DNA of 64,000 nt from Ascidiaceihabitans donghaensis (GTDB lineage: Bacteria; Pseudomonadota; Alphaproteobacteria; Rhodobacterales; Rhodobacteraceae), in the NCBI RefSeq assembly GCF_900302465.1, contig NZ_OMOR01000001.1:1178001-1242000 (forward strand). The letters run 5' to 3'. This document shows, piece by piece, positions 52,917 through 63,056 of the stretch. Numbering within the stretch: the stretch's first letter is position 1; each line of letters opens with the position of its first letter. The position numbers were made by a program, and so were the translations under genes. A model generated the notes under the pieces. It searched no databases. It was not told the origin of the DNA and worked only from the letters and a program-made list of their open reading frames with translations.

Positions 52917-54232
52917 TACTTCGAGTTCTCCTGGCCTGTGCCGTGATGCTGATCAGCATGAGTGTTTTGCCGTTGCGCGCAGAACCCTTGCGTATCGTCA
53001 TTGACGAAGGTGTGATTGAGCCGTTGCCTTTCGCGTCCCCCAACTTTGTCGCTGAAAATGCCGGCAGCGCCGAGATGGGCGCACAGTTGGCCCGTGTTGT
53101 GGCGGCTGATTTGCAAGGGTCGGGGTTGTTTCGTGAAATCCCGTCCAGCGCCTATATCAGCCAGGTCAGTGATTTCGGGGCGCCCGTGCAATTTGCCGAC
53201 TGGAAAGCGATCAATGCGCAAGCTTTGGTCACAGGCGCCGTCAATGTGTCCGGTAACAATCTGACAGTCAAATTTCGCCTTTACGATGTGTTTTCTGGCG
53301 GGGAACTTGGCAGCGGATTGCAGTTTCAAGGCACCACAGACGGTTGGCGGCGCATGGCCCACAAAGTGGCCGATGCCGTTTACAGCCGCATTACAGGCGA
53401 GACCGGCTATTTCGACAGTCGTGTGGTCTATGTGTCCCAAAGTGGTCCAAAGGGTGATCGCAAGAAGCGTTTGGCGATTATGGATTATGACGGCGCGAAT
53501 GTGAAATATCTGACAGACAGCCGCGCGATTGTTCTGGCGCCGCGGTTCAGCCCTACCGGTGATCGTGTGCTTTATACCTCTTATGAGACGGGTTTTCCGC
53601 GCATTTACGTGTTGGATGTGGGATCGGTTCAAAGGCGCGTTCTGGAAAGTCAGGATGGTGTCATGAGCTTTGCACCGCGCTTTGCCCCAAACGGGCAGAC
53701 CGTGGTTTACAGCCAGGCTTCGGGGTCCAACACCGATCTGTTTGCGATGAACATCAGCAACGGGTCCACAACCCGCCTGACGTCCGCGCCGTCCATTGAA
53801 ACAGCCCCCAGTTTTTCCCCCGATGGCACGAAGATCGTGTTTGAAAGCGACCGCTCAGGCAGCCCACAGCTGTATGTCATGCCCGCAAGTGGCGGTGAGG
53901 CGAAACGCATTTCCTTCGGGCAAGGCCGCTACGGCACGCCTGTGTGGTCACCGCGCGGCGATCTGGTCGCCTTTACCAAGCAATCCAAAGGACGCTTTCA
54001 CATTGGTGTGATGCGTTTGGACGGATCCGAAGAGCGGTTGCTGACAGCATCGTTTCTGGATGAGGGGCCAACCTGGTCGCCAAACGGGCGCGTGATTATG
54101 TTCCACCGTGAGACGCAAGGCGCGTCTGGCACATCGACGTTGTATTCGGTTGATATTTCGGGTCGGAACCTACGTCCTGTGCGCACGCCCGAAGGCGGAT
54201 CAGAGCCGTCTTGGTCTCCGCTGCAGAAATGA
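52913..54232 (+). CDS. tolB: Tol-Pal system beta-propeller protein TolB
   Basis: 439 residues with a signal peptide (about 1-23). The N-terminal domain is followed by WD40-like PD40 repeats: [33 protein letters not shown] and T-W-S-P-N-G, i.e. a six-bladed propeller in the periplasm. Its ATG overlaps the tolA stop. Partner of Pal. Confidence 0.95.
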   Translation: MILRVLLACAVMLISMSVLPLRAEPLRIVIDEGVIEPLPFASPNFVAENAGSAEMGAQLARVVAADLQGSGLFREIPSSAYISQVSDFGAPVQFADWKAINAQALVTGAVNVSGNNLTVKFRLYDVFSGGELGSGLQFQGTTDGWRRMAHKVADAVYSRITGETGYFDSRVVYVSQSGPKGDRKKRLAIMDYDGANVKYLTDSRAIVLAPRFSPTGDRVLYTSYETGFPRIYVLDVGSVQRRVLESQDGVMSFAPRFAPNGQTVVYSQASGSNTDLFAMNISNGSTTRLTSAPSIETAPSFSPDGTKIVFESDRSGSPQLYVMPASGGEAKRISFGQGRYGTPVWSPRGDLVAFTKQSKGRFHIGVMRLDGSEERLLTASFLDEGPTWSPNGRVIMFHRETQGASGTSTLYSVDISGRNLRPVRTPEGGSEPSWSPLQK

Positions 54233-54295
54233 TATGGGCCTTGCCCGAAACGTGTTAAGAGACATTAATAATTCAGTCCAAAAGAGGCAGAGCAG

Positions 54296-54814
54296 ATGAA
54301 TACCAAAGTTAAAATGATACTGGTTGCAGGGGCGCTGGCGCTGTCTGCTTGTACAAACCCCGCAGGTTTGGGGGGCGGTGGTGTCACGGATGGCACAGCC
54401 GGTGCAGGGACCGGAGGGGTCATTCCGGGATCGGTGTCCGATCCCACTTCTGTTGCTTATTTCCAGCAAGCGGTCGGGGACCGTGTTTTGTTCGTGGTGG
54501 ATCAATCCACCCTGACCGATCAAGGGCGCACAATTCTGGATGGTCAGGCGCAATGGCTGATCACGAACACCGATTACACAGCTGTCATTGAAGGCCATGC
54601 CGACGAACAGGGTACAACAGCCTACAACCTAGCCTTGGGTGCACGACGCGCCGATGCGGCGCGGTCCTATTTGATTTCAAAGGGAATTTCAGGTGCTCGC
54701 CTTAAGGTAGTCTCTTATGGCAAAGAGCGTCCAGCTGAGGTATGCAGTGATGAAGCGTGCTATGCGAAGAACCGCCGCGCCGTCACTGTTTTGGCGGGTG
54801 GCCTGACAGGTTAG
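54296..54814 (+). CDS. pal: Peptidoglycan-associated lipoprotein Pal
   Basis: 172 residues. The lipobox is L-S-A-C near residue 18, followed by a Gly-rich linker, then the OmpA domain (V-I-E-G-H-A-D-E-Q-G-T, Y-N-L-A-L-G-A-R-R-A, K-N-R-R-A-V-T-V). Outer-membrane lipoprotein tethering the membrane to the wall and pulled by Tol. Needs Lnt, encoded at 28311. Confidence 0.95.
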   Translation: MNTKVKMILVAGALALSACTNPAGLGGGGVTDGTAGAGTGGVIPGSVSDPTSVAYFQQAVGDRVLFVVDQSTLTDQGRTILDGQAQWLITNTDYTAVIEGHADEQGTTAYNLALGARRADAARSYLISKGISGARLKVVSYGKERPAEVCSDEACYAKNRRAVTVLAGGLTG

Positions 54815-54821
54815 GACCGAA

Positions 54822-55640
54822 ATGCGTTACAAAATGCTTTTTGCGGTGTGCTTGATGGCGCTGCCTTTTGGGGCGGCGGCGCAAGACGAACAGACTTTGG
54901 CTGACATTCGCCAAGAACTGACCGTGCTGAATGTGGAAATTCAGAAACTAAAGCGTGAATTGAACACCACGGGCAGCGCCACAGGCGGTGTTGCCGGTGG
55001 ATCTGTGTTGCAGCGTATCGAAAGCATCGAGTTCGCCTTGCAGTCGCTGACCGGCAAAACAGAGCAACTTGAATTTCGCATCAACCGCGTTGTGACAGAC
55101 GGTACAAACCGTATTGGCGACCTGGAATTCCGTCTTGTTGAACTGGAAGGCGGCGACATCGGCGCTTTGGGTGAAACATCGACGCTTGGCGGAGAAACTG
55201 GCGCGGTACAAACCCCCAGCCAGCCAATCCCAACGCAACCTGAAACGCAATTGGCAGGCACAGAACAAGCAGACTTCGAGCGGGCGTCGGAGGCGCTCGC
55301 ATCCGGTGACTTTCGCGGCGCCGCTGACCAGTTTGCGACCTTTAATCAAACCTATCCCGGCGGACCGTTAGCGGTTCAGGCTGACTTCAAGCGCGGTGAG
55401 GCTTTGGAAGGGCTGGGCGACATTCGTGCCGCTGCCCGCGCCTATCTGGACAGTTTCAGCGCCGACCAAACCGGACCGACAGCGCCAGACGCGCTTTTCC
55501 GGTTGGGGGCGGCTTTGGGGCGTCTCAACCAAGTCGACGAAGCTTGCGTGATGTTATCGGAAGTGTCAGTCCGCTTTCCAACCGCAGATGCAGCACTGCA
55601 AGCCAATGCGCAAATGCGCAACATCGGGTGTTCCTCATAA
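54822..55640 (+). CDS. cpoB: Tol-Pal coordinator CpoB (YbgF)
   Basis: 272 residues with a signal peptide (about 1-20, ending G-A-A-A). An N-terminal coiled coil (L-T-V-L-N-V-E-I-Q-K-L-K-R-E-L, I-E-F-A-L-Q-S-L) that trimerises is followed by a C-terminal TPR region (about 150-272; R-A-S-E-A-L-A-S-G-D-F, F-K-R-G-E-A-L). Links cell-wall synthesis with Tol constriction. Its stop overlaps the tilS start (TAATG). Confidence 0.92.
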   Translation: MRYKMLFAVCLMALPFGAAAQDEQTLADIRQELTVLNVEIQKLKRELNTTGSATGGVAGGSVLQRIESIEFALQSLTGKTEQLEFRINRVVTDGTNRIGDLEFRLVELEGGDIGALGETSTLGGETGAVQTPSQPIPTQPETQLAGTEQADFERASEALASGDFRGAADQFATFNQTYPGGPLAVQADFKRGEALEGLGDIRAAARAYLDSFSADQTGPTAPDALFRLGAALGRLNQVDEACVMLSEVSVRFPTADAALQANAQMRNIGCSS

Positions 55641-56890
55641 TGAACAAGGCAGACCTTTCGGACGCCTTCGCACAACAGCTTCTGCCCAAACCACCTAGCA
55701 AACTAGGGGTGGCAGTATCGGGTGGGGGTGATTCCGTGGCCCTGCTGTCTTTGGCGGCCATATTCGCCGAAGAACACGGGATTGAATTGCACGTCATCAG
55801 CATTGATCACGGCCTGCGGGCCGATGCCTATCAGGAACTGAAACTGGTGACACAAATGTGCGCAGACATCGGCTGTCAGCACCATTTGGAGTATTGGTCG
55901 GGTTGGGACGGCGGCGGCAACCTTCAGGATCGTGCGCGCGTTGCGCGGTACGAATTGATGGGAGATTGGGCCGCAGGCAATGGCATTTCTGTGGTGTTGT
56001 TGGGCCATACCGCCAACGATCAGGCGGAAACGCTGATGATGCGGTTGGCCCGTGGTGCGGGTGTGGATGGATTATCAGCGATGTCCGCGCGTCGTATGCA
56101 AAACGGAGTCACGTGGGTGCGCCCGCTTTTGGGGATCACACGGCGTGATTTGCGCAGCTATTTGCAAAGCGAAGGTCTGGTGTGGGCAGAAGACCCGTCC
56201 AATGAGGATCGCGATTACGAACGCATTCGCATGCGCGATGCACTGCGCATTCTGGAGCCCTTGGGGTTTTCGACAGAAAACCTGACTGCGGTGGCCGATC
56301 AAATGTCTCAAGCGCGTGCCGCGTTGAATTGGCAAACTTTTTTAGCGGCCCGTGAGGTTGTCGAAGTGTCGCACGGTGCGGTGTGTTTTAACATGAAAGT
56401 CTATCGCACTTTGCCGGTCGAAATCTCGCGTCGGTTGTTGGTGCATGCTTTGGGATGGCTTAGCAATGCAGAGTACCCGCCGCGCCGCAATGCGGTTGAA
56501 GTGGCCCGTCATTCCATCCGTGACGGGGTCGGACACACCCTGCATGGCTGCCAGATTCAGCGCGAAGGCAATACACTTTGGATCTACCGGGAATTCAATG
56601 CAATCAAAGACTTAACGTCAGATATTGGCGATGCATGGGACGATCGCTGGTATGTCGAGGGCGAAGAAGAAGACCCCGTTTACCGGGTGCGCGCCCTTGG
56701 GGCGGACGGGCTTGCAAAGACCAAAGACTGGCGCGAATTGGGTGTGCCACGTGCGGCTTTGATGGTGACGCCGGGTGTGTTCTTGAACGGCGAATTGATC
56801 GCGGCCCCTGCGGTTGAGGACACGGATGAATGGTCCGTTGAATTGGAAGGTGGGGCTGATGGGTTCTTTGGTGCGCTATTATCGCATTGA
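55640..56890 (+). CDS. tilS: tRNA(Ile)-lysidine synthase
   Basis: 416 residues. The PP-loop is V-S-G-G-G-D-S-V-A-L, with H-T-A-N-D-Q-A-E-T downstream. It converts C34 of the AUA-reading tRNA(Ile) to lysidine and is essential. The ATG at 55640 is coupled to cpoB; a longer frame starting at 55544 lies inside cpoB and is rejected. tilS-ftsH is a widely conserved pair. Confidence 0.93.
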   Translation: MNKADLSDAFAQQLLPKPPSKLGVAVSGGGDSVALLSLAAIFAEEHGIELHVISIDHGLRADAYQELKLVTQMCADIGCQHHLEYWSGWDGGGNLQDRARVARYELMGDWAAGNGISVVLLGHTANDQAETLMMRLARGAGVDGLSAMSARRMQNGVTWVRPLLGITRRDLRSYLQSEGLVWAEDPSNEDRDYERIRMRDALRILEPLGFSTENLTAVADQMSQARAALNWQTFLAAREVVEVSHGAVCFNMKVYRTLPVEISRRLLVHALGWLSNAEYPPRRNAVEVARHSIRDGVGHTLHGCQIQREGNTLWIYREFNAIKDLTSDIGDAWDDRWYVEGEEEDPVYRVRALGADGLAKTKDWRELGVPRAALMVTPGVFLNGELIAAPAVEDTDEWSVELEGGADGFFGALLSH

Positions 56891-56967
56891 ACACAGCCGT
56901 TACATCTCTATCTTATAGAAAAGCCCGACGCATATCGCGCCGGTAATCCGTATTTAGGAGAGTTTCC

Positions 56968-58890
56968 TTGGGAAATGCACGCAACATCGCCTTTTGGGTG
57001 GTCCTGTTCCTTCTGGTTTTCACAATGTTCCAGATGTACAATGGCAGCAGCGGCTCTATGCAAAGCCAAACCGTCAGCTATTCAACGTTTGTTGATGACG
57101 TCGAGGGCGGCAACGTCAGCGATGTGACCTTGGATGGCGAACAGGTTCGTTTCGTCAAAGGTGGCAAGGAATATGTAACGATCAAACCCGGTGATGCCGA
57201 AGTTACCGACCTGTTGATCGCCAACGACGTGCCTGTTGAAGCCGAACAACAAGCGCAATCCGGCTTTCAGGCCTTCTTGATGACAATTCTGCCGTTCCTG
57301 CTGCTGATCGGTGTGTGGATTTACTTTATGAACCGCATGCAAGGTGGCGGCAAAGGCGGCGCGATGGGCTTTGGCAAATCCAAAGCCAAGATGCTGACCG
57401 AGAAACACGGGCGTGTCACCTTTGACGACGTGGCCGGCATCGACGAAGCCAAAGAAGAACTGGAAGAGATCGTTGAATTCCTGCGCAACCCGCAGAAGTT
57501 TTCGCGTCTTGGCGGCAAAATCCCGAAAGGTGCCCTGCTTGAGGGCCCTCCCGGCACCGGTAAAACCTTGCTGGCACGCGCGATTGCCGGTGAAGCGGGT
57601 GTGCCGTTCTTTACAATCTCCGGTTCCGACTTTGTTGAAATGTTCGTGGGTGTTGGTGCGTCCCGCGTGCGCGACATGTTCGAACAGGCGAAGAAAAACG
57701 CACCTTGCATCGTGTTTATCGATGAAATCGACGCTGTGGGCCGATCGCGTGGCGCAGGCTACGGTGGCGGCAACGATGAACGTGAGCAAACGTTGAACCA
57801 GTTGCTGGTCGAAATGGACGGCTTTGAGGCCAACGAAGGCGTCATCATCATCGCGGCGACCAACCGTAAAGACGTGTTGGACCCTGCTTTGCTGCGTCCG
57901 GGTCGCTTTGACCGTCAGGTCACCGTTGGCAATCCCGACATCAAAGGTCGTGAAAAGATCCTGAATGTACACGCACGTAAAACGCCGCTTGGTCCGGACG
58001 TTGACTTGCGCATCATCGCGCGTGGCACACCCGGTTTTTCCGGTGCGGATCTTGCGAACCTTGTGAATGAGGCGGCCTTGATGGCGGCCCGCGTCGGGCG
58101 TCGCTTTGTGGCGATGCACGACTTTGAACAGGCCAAAGACAAGATCATGATGGGCGCTGAACGCCGGTCTATGGTACTGACGCAGGATCAAAAGGAAAAA
58201 ACCGCCTACCACGAAGCGGGCCATGCTATTGTCGGCATCAACCTTGAGAAATGTGATCCTGTCTACAAAGCCACCATCATTCCGCGCGGCGGGGCGTTGG
58301 GCATGGTGATGAGCCTGCCTGAAATGGACAAATTGCAGATGTTCAAAGATGAAGCCGAACAGCGTATTGCGATGACGATGGCGGGCAAAGCCGCTGAGAT
58401 CATCAAATACGGTGCGGATTCTGTATCTTCTGGTCCTGTGGGCGACATCATGCAGGCCAGCCAATTGGCGCGCGCCATGGTGATGCGCTACGGCATGTCC
58501 GATAAAGTCGGCAACATCGACTATCAAGAAGCAGCAGCTGGCTATCAGGGTGGTGGTGGTGCAGGGGGCTTTTCTGTCTCAGCAGCAACCAAAGAGCTGA
58601 TCGAAAGCGAAGTGAAGCGTATCATCGATGAAGGCTATGATCTGGCCTATAAAATCATCGAAGAAAAAAACGTGGAGTTTGAACGCCTTGCCCAAGGTCT
58701 GCTGGAATATGAAACGCTGACGGGCGAAGAAATCGCACGTGTCGTAAAGGGGGAACCACCCCATATCGACGAAGACGATGACAGCAATAAACCCGACGAA
58801 GGCAACGCCAGTGTCACAGCGATCCCAAAAGCAAAGGGCAAAAAGTCCGGCCCATCCGGTGACGGTGGGATGGAACCCGAACCGACCTAA
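56968..58890 (+). CDS. ftsH: ATP-dependent zinc metalloprotease FtsH
   Basis: 640 residues. Two membrane segments (about 4-22 and 94-116) flank a periplasmic domain. The AAA+ part has [17 protein letters not shown] and the SRH arginines (R-P-G-R-F-D-R), and the protease zinc site is H-E-A-G-H. Degrades membrane and regulatory proteins. The start is TTG at 56968 behind GGAGAG; no ATG fits. A terminator follows. Confidence 0.96.
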   Translation: MGNARNIAFWVVLFLLVFTMFQMYNGSSGSMQSQTVSYSTFVDDVEGGNVSDVTLDGEQVRFVKGGKEYVTIKPGDAEVTDLLIANDVPVEAEQQAQSGFQAFLMTILPFLLLIGVWIYFMNRMQGGGKGGAMGFGKSKAKMLTEKHGRVTFDDVAGIDEAKEELEEIVEFLRNPQKFSRLGGKIPKGALLEGPPGTGKTLLARAIAGEAGVPFFTISGSDFVEMFVGVGASRVRDMFEQAKKNAPCIVFIDEIDAVGRSRGAGYGGGNDEREQTLNQLLVEMDGFEANEGVIIIAATNRKDVLDPALLRPGRFDRQVTVGNPDIKGREKILNVHARKTPLGPDVDLRIIARGTPGFSGADLANLVNEAALMAARVGRRFVAMHDFEQAKDKIMMGAERRSMVLTQDQKEKTAYHEAGHAIVGINLEKCDPVYKATIIPRGGALGMVMSLPEMDKLQMFKDEAEQRIAMTMAGKAAEIIKYGADSVSSGPVGDIMQASQLARAMVMRYGMSDKVGNIDYQEAAAGYQGGGGAGGFSVSAATKELIESEVKRIIDEGYDLAYKIIEEKNVEFERLAQGLLEYETLTGEEIARVVKGEPPHIDEDDDSNKPDEGNASVTAIPKAKGKKSGPSGDGGMEPEPT

Positions 58891-58932
58891 ATGGGGATCA
58901 TTGCCCGAAATGGGCATCTCACAAAATTTCAT

Positions 58933-58963
58933 GGGGCTCCGCTGCGGCGGGGCCTTTTCTTTT
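58933..58963 (+). terminator. Terminator of ftsH
   Basis: GGCTCCGC-TGCG-GCGGGGCC (8 bp, one wobble) followed by TTTTCTTTT, about 45 bases after the stop. Confidence 0.88.
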
Positions 58964-59015
58964 GAGAGACGACAGATCAGGCTATCCGAACACACCACAT
59001 CCGGAGTCTTCATAA

Positions 59016-59603
59016 ATGCCAGCCCTTAAACCTACCAGCTTTAGCGCCACGATCACCTGGTTGGGACGTGTGTCTCCGGATCAAGGCTTGCGGTCCCAAG
59101 CATTGCAGACGGCCTTCGCCAGCTTTGACGGGATTGCAGGCGAGGCACATGGCGGGCCAACGCGGCCTTCGTGTTCGCGCGTACTTGCGCAACATCCGCG
59201 GGGCACCGAAATCCGGAACACACGGCAATTAAGCATCGTCAGCGCAGAAGAACTTACCAAAACAGCGCAAGCAATGGGGCTAGATGCGATTGATCCTGAA
59301 TGGATCGGGGCATCAATGATCGTTGAAGGACTATCTGACTTTACCCATGTTCCGCCGTCTTCGCGGTTGCAAGGACCAAGCGGCGTGACCTTGGTGGTTG
59401 ATATGGAAAACCGCCCTTGCATCCTGCCCGGTCGCGAAATTGAGGTAGAGGCGGCCGGGTTTGGTGGGCGCTACAAACCTGCCGCAAAGGACCGGCGCGG
59501 CGTCACCGCTTGGGTGGAGCGCGAAGGCGATCTTACGCTTGGTGATAGCCTCACGCTTCACGTGCCAGATCAACGCCTGTGGGCCCATCACGAAACGCTT
59601 TAA
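59016..59603 (+). CDS. MOSC-domain protein
   Basis: 195 residues. The MOSC beta-barrel marks are G-E-A-H-G-G-P-T-R, I-R-N-T-R-Q-L-S-I-V-S and a conserved Cys in R-P-S-C-S-R. The family binds a sulfur or molybdenum cofactor; the partner here is unknown. G-G-R-Y-K-P-A near the end replaces the more common C-x-x-x end. Stands alone after ftsH. Confidence 0.78.
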   Translation: MPALKPTSFSATITWLGRVSPDQGLRSQALQTAFASFDGIAGEAHGGPTRPSCSRVLAQHPRGTEIRNTRQLSIVSAEELTKTAQAMGLDAIDPEWIGASMIVEGLSDFTHVPPSSRLQGPSGVTLVVDMENRPCILPGREIEVEAAGFGGRYKPAAKDRRGVTAWVEREGDLTLGDSLTLHVPDQRLWAHHETL

Positions 59604-59640
59604 CGGATCATTTTTATTGGCGCACATCACTTACGTGTCT

Positions 59641-59696
59641 TTTTCCCAAAAAATCCCGGGGGGAGACGCCATAAGGCGGCGGGGGCTGGCCCCCGA
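59641..59696. repeat. Intergenic palindromic repeat, copy B (degenerate)
   Basis: TTTTCCCAAAAAATCCCGGG followed after 25 bases by the hairpin GGGGGCTGGCCCCC. It shares the hairpin wording with copy A (26769) and lies in the 256-bp gap between the MOSC gene and fhs, nearer the MOSC stop. Confidence 0.6.
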
Positions 59697-59745
59697 GCGC
59701 ACACTGACCATGACGCACAACGGTTTCCGAAAAGAAACGCACCTG

Positions 59746-59779
59746 CGACATTTCGACGTAACCACTCGTCGAAATGTCG
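59746..59779 (+). promoter_or_regulatory. 13-bp perfect hairpin in the fhs leader
   Basis: CGACATTTCGACG (59746-59758) pairs fully with CGTCGAAATGTCG (59767-59779) around the loop TAACCACT. TTTCCGA (59724-59730) and TCGGAAA (59777-59783) offer a competing pairing that overlaps the right arm. No T-run follows, so it is not a simple terminator. It lies 80 bases before the fhs start and may be a structured leader or an operator. Confidence 0.5.
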
Positions 59780-59859
59780 GAAATGCCACCTGTCTTTGCA
59801 AGGGTCGGGCTGTAGAGAGGACGCAGCATTTTGCCAGACCGCCGACGTAAGGAATTACC

Positions 59860-61536
59860 ATGGGCTATAAATCAGACATCGAAATCGCGCGTGAAGCCGA
59901 TAAAAAGCCGATCCAAGAGATCGGCGCCAAGCTGGGCATCGAAAGCAAAGATTTGCTGCCCTACGGCCACGACAAGGCCAAAGTCAGCCAGTCTTTCATC
60001 AACTCGGTTCAGGACCGCGCGGATGGTAAGCTGATCCTTGTGACCGCGATCAACCCCACGCCTGCGGGCGAAGGCAAGACCACGACAACAGTCGGCTTGG
60101 GTGATGGTCTGAACCGGATCGGCAAAAAGGCATGCGTTTGCATTCGCGAAGCATCCCTGGGGCCCAACTTCGGTATGAAGGGTGGTGCTGCCGGTGGCGG
60201 TTATGCGCAAGTTGTACCTATGGAAGAAATGAACCTGCACTTTACAGGCGACTTCCACGCGATCACGTCTGCGCATTCGCTTTTGTCTGCAATGATCGAC
60301 AACCACATCTATTGGGGCAATGAGCTTGAAATCGACGTGCGCCGCGTTGTGTGGCGCCGCGTTGTCGACATGAACGACCGTGCTTTACGTCAGATCACCG
60401 CGTCTTTGGGTGGTGTTGCGAACGGCTTCCCACGTGAAGCGGGCTTTGACATCACGGTGGCCTCTGAGGTCATGGCGATCTTGTGCCTGGCCAACAACTT
60501 GCAAGATTTGCAAAAACGCTTGGGCGACATGATCGTGGCCTACCGCCGTGACCGCAGCCCTGTGTTTGCACGCGACATCAAAGCCGACGGCGCGATGACT
60601 GTGTTGCTGAAAGACGCAATGCAGCCAAACATCGTACAAACGCTGGAAAACAACCCCGCCTTCGTACACGGCGGCCCGTTTGCCAACATCGCGCATGGTT
60701 GTAACTCCGTCATCGCCACCACAACGGCCCTGAAGCTGGCCGACTACGTTGTGACCGAAGCTGGCTTTGGTGCGGATTTGGGCGCTGAGAAGTTCCTGAA
60801 CATCAAATGCCGCAAAGCTGGTCTGTCCCCGTCCGTTGTCGTTTGTGTGGCTACAGTGCGCGCCATGAAAATGAACGGTGGCGTGGCCAAAGCTGACTTG
60901 GGTGCAGAAAATGTTGATGCGGTGAAAGCCGGTTGCCCGAACTTGGGTCGTCACATCGAAAACCTGAAATCCTTTGGTGTTCCGGTTGTTGTCGCCATCA
61001 ACCACTTTGTCACGGACACGGATGCCGAAGTGCAAGCGGTCAAAGACTTTGTAGCGGCACAAGGCGCAGAAGCGGTCCTGTCGCGTCACTGGGAATTGGG
61101 ATCAGAAGGCTCTGCTGATTTGGCAACCAAAGTTGCAGAACTGGCCGATTCCGGTGTTGCGAACTTTGCGCCGATCTATCCGGACGAGATGTCTTTGGCG
61201 GATAAAATCCAAACCATTGCCAAACGCATCTACCGCGCCGACGAAGCCCTTATGGACCAGAAAATCCGCGATCAGCTGAAGCTTTGGGAAGAGCAGGGAT
61301 ATGGCAACTTGCCGGTATGCATGGCCAAAACCCAATACAGCTTCTCAACGGATCCGTCTTTGCGTGGCGCGCCCACCGGTTTCTCTGTGCCAGTGCGTGA
61401 AGTACGCCTGAGCGCCGGTGCAGGGTTTATTGTCGCGGTTTGCGGTGAGATCATGACAATGCCGGGTTTGCCGCGTACACCCTCTGCTGAAAGCATTATG
61501 TTGAACGAAGACGGTCAAATCGAAGGCCTGTTCTAA
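59860..61536 (+). CDS. fhs: Formate--tetrahydrofolate ligase
   Basis: 558 residues. [14 protein letters not shown] is the ATP loop; [19 protein letters not shown] and the F-T-G-D-F-H-A-I-T segment complete the signature. It makes 10-formyl-THF from formate and ATP; with FolD next door it forms the C1-THF route. In roseobacters this pathway serves oxidation of methyl groups from DMSP and methylated amines. AAGGAATT is the ribosome site. Confidence 0.96.
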   Translation: MGYKSDIEIAREADKKPIQEIGAKLGIESKDLLPYGHDKAKVSQSFINSVQDRADGKLILVTAINPTPAGEGKTTTTVGLGDGLNRIGKKACVCIREASLGPNFGMKGGAAGGGYAQVVPMEEMNLHFTGDFHAITSAHSLLSAMIDNHIYWGNELEIDVRRVVWRRVVDMNDRALRQITASLGGVANGFPREAGFDITVASEVMAILCLANNLQDLQKRLGDMIVAYRRDRSPVFARDIKADGAMTVLLKDAMQPNIVQTLENNPAFVHGGPFANIAHGCNSVIATTTALKLADYVVTEAGFGADLGAEKFLNIKCRKAGLSPSVVVCVATVRAMKMNGGVAKADLGAENVDAVKAGCPNLGRHIENLKSFGVPVVVAINHFVTDTDAEVQAVKDFVAAQGAEAVLSRHWELGSEGSADLATKVAELADSGVANFAPIYPDEMSLADKIQTIAKRIYRADEALMDQKIRDQLKLWEEQGYGNLPVCMAKTQYSFSTDPSLRGAPTGFSVPVREVRLSAGAGFIVAVCGEIMTMPGLPRTPSAESIMLNEDGQIEGLF

Positions 61537-61545
61537 ACAAACATG

Positions 61546-61580
61546 TCGGGCGCAAGGGGCTTCGAACCCCTTGCGCCCGA
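61546..61580. terminator. Long inverted repeat after fhs
   Basis: TCGGGCGCAAGGGG pairs with CCCCTTGCGCCCGA, a perfect 14-bp stem around CTTCGAA. There is no T-run; a second small hairpin GCGCC-TTT-GGCGC follows at once. It may end or protect the fhs transcript. Confidence 0.6.
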
Positions 61581-61598
61581 TCGCGCCTTTGGGCGCTT

Positions 61599-61635
61599 CA
61601 TGCCTCCCGGCGGGAGGTTTATTTTGCGAGATGAA
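61599..61635. repeat. Intergenic palindromic repeat, copy E
   Basis: GCCTCCCGGCGGGAGG followed by TTTATTTTGCGAGATGAA. Same palindrome-plus-box layout as copies at 49465 and (inverted) 4480. It ends 16 bases before the folD ATG, in the same direction as folD. Confidence 0.75.
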
Positions 61636-61650
61636 TGAAGGAAGAACGTC

Positions 61651-62553
61651 ATGGCGGCGACGGTGATTGATGGGAAGGCCTTTGCGGCCACGGTACGCGG
61701 AAAAGTTGGCGAGCATGTTGCCCGTTTGAAAGCTGATCATGGCATCACGCCCGGTTTGGCTGTTGTTTTGGTGGGTGAAGACCCGGCCAGCCAGGTCTAT
61801 GTTCGTTCCAAAGGTAAAATGACCGTCGAAGTTGGCATGAAGTCTGTCGAGCATCGCTTGGATGCGGACACCTCCGAAGTCGATTTGCTGGCCTTGATTG
61901 ATCAGTTGAACAATGATCCTGAAATCCACGGTATCTTGTGCCAATTGCCTTTGCCAAAGCACCTGGACGAGGATCTGGTGATCAATTCCATTTCTCCCGC
62001 CAAAGATGTGGATGGCTTTCATATTTCCAATGTGGGTTTGTTGGGCACCGGGCAGAAGTCTATGGTGCCGTGCACACCGCTTGGGTGCTTGATGATGTTG
62101 CGTGATCACCATGGGTCCATTTCCGGTATGGACGCCGTTGTTGTGGGCCGGTCCAACATTGTCGGCAAACCCATGGCGCAATTGTTGTTGAACGACAGCT
62201 GCACCGTGACAATCGCCCATTCGCGGACCAAAGATTTGCCTGATGTCGTGCGCCGTGCCGATATCGTTGTGGCTGCTGTTGGACGTCCAGAGATGATCCC
62301 CGGCGACTGGATCAAGGAAGGCGCGACCGTCATTGATGTTGGCATCAATCGCCTTGATGCCCCTGAAAAGGGCGAAGGCAAAACCAAACTGGTGGGCGAC
62401 GTACATTACGAAAGCTGTGCCGCGCGCGCCGGTGCCATTACACCTGTGCCCGGTGGTGTAGGTCCAATGACCATCGCCTGCCTGTTGGCAAACACAGTTA
62501 CTGCGTGTTGCCGTGCCAATGGGCTGGACGAGCCTGAAGGGTTGACCGCCTAA
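61651..62553 (+). CDS. folD: Methylenetetrahydrofolate dehydrogenase/cyclohydrolase
   Basis: 300 residues. The catalytic Lys is in Y-V-R-S-K-G-K, followed by Q-L-P-L-P-K-H and P-A-K-D-V-D-G-F-H, the NADP loop G-R-S-N-I-V-G-K-P and the closing [10 protein letters not shown]. Interconverts methylene-, methenyl- and formyl-THF. GGAAG is the ribosome site. Its TAA overlaps the stop of the convergent DUF2306 gene. Confidence 0.96.
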   Translation: MAATVIDGKAFAATVRGKVGEHVARLKADHGITPGLAVVLVGEDPASQVYVRSKGKMTVEVGMKSVEHRLDADTSEVDLLALIDQLNNDPEIHGILCQLPLPKHLDEDLVINSISPAKDVDGFHISNVGLLGTGQKSMVPCTPLGCLMMLRDHHGSISGMDAVVVGRSNIVGKPMAQLLLNDSCTVTIAHSRTKDLPDVVRRADIVVAAVGRPEMIPGDWIKEGATVIDVGINRLDAPEKGEGKTKLVGDVHYESCAARAGAITPVPGGVGPMTIACLLANTVTACCRANGLDEPEGLTA

Positions 62554-62948
62554 CCCCCTGTCACCATATCAAACATGATGCGGCCGGGCAGTAAGGTAAA
62601 CAGCCCAGCCAGAACAAGCGCACCGAACACAAGGGATTTCATTCCTTTTCGGTGCGCTTTTACGTTGTGAGACCGTGCGGCGCGCACATTCGCCACCAGC
62701 GAAAACAATGTGTAGATTGACAACACGTGTATTGCACTGAACGGGCCGATGTGGCGCAAACCGCTGATCCAGAAACTGCTGATCGCGACAAACCCCATAC
62801 CGATGACCCACACCCAACCCAGGGTACGATGCATACGATTGCCTTTTGGCAAGGTGAACATCACGATGGTCAGCAGACACAGCGCCAATGCAACAATTGC
62901 GTGAAAGATCACAGGCATAGTGGCGGAGAGGAGTGGCGAAAACGACAT
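62550..62948 (-). CDS. DUF2306-like membrane protein
   Basis: 132 residues with four hydrophobic segments (about 10-30, 38-60, 65-85, 105-125). H-R-T-L-G-W-V-W-V and H-R-K-G-M-K lie at the membrane faces; conserved histidines of this type occur in DUF2306 proteins and haem-binding membrane families. Function unknown. The ATG at 62948 is preferred over an upstream frame start that would add a polar tail. Confidence 0.7.
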   Translation of the reverse strand: MSFSPLLSATMPVIFHAIVALALCLLTIVMFTLPKGNRMHRTLGWVWVIGMGFVAISSFWISGLRHIGPFSAIHVLSIYTLFSLVANVRAARSHNVKAHRKGMKSLVFGALVLAGLFTLLPGRIMFDMVTGG

Positions 62949-63056
62949 GGCGCACCTATAGTTGAAGCATGATACGTTTGCTTTCCACTGCACCGGCCAC
63001 CGATCAATGCATGTTGCGTCAACGCGCCATTTCCTTCGTCAATCACGAGGTTTCGT

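Noticed and set aside
57082-58527. Long open frame (481 codons) on the minus strand over ftsH
   Set aside because: Antisense to ftsH; it is a mirror effect of the G/C-rich third positions, with a His/Arg/Phe-rich nonsense protein.
59711-59735. CACAACGGTTTCC before fhs, similar to the SAM/SAH riboswitch core of metK
   Set aside because: No flanking P1 stem can be formed and no GGAGCA lies downstream; the likeness stops after 13 bases.
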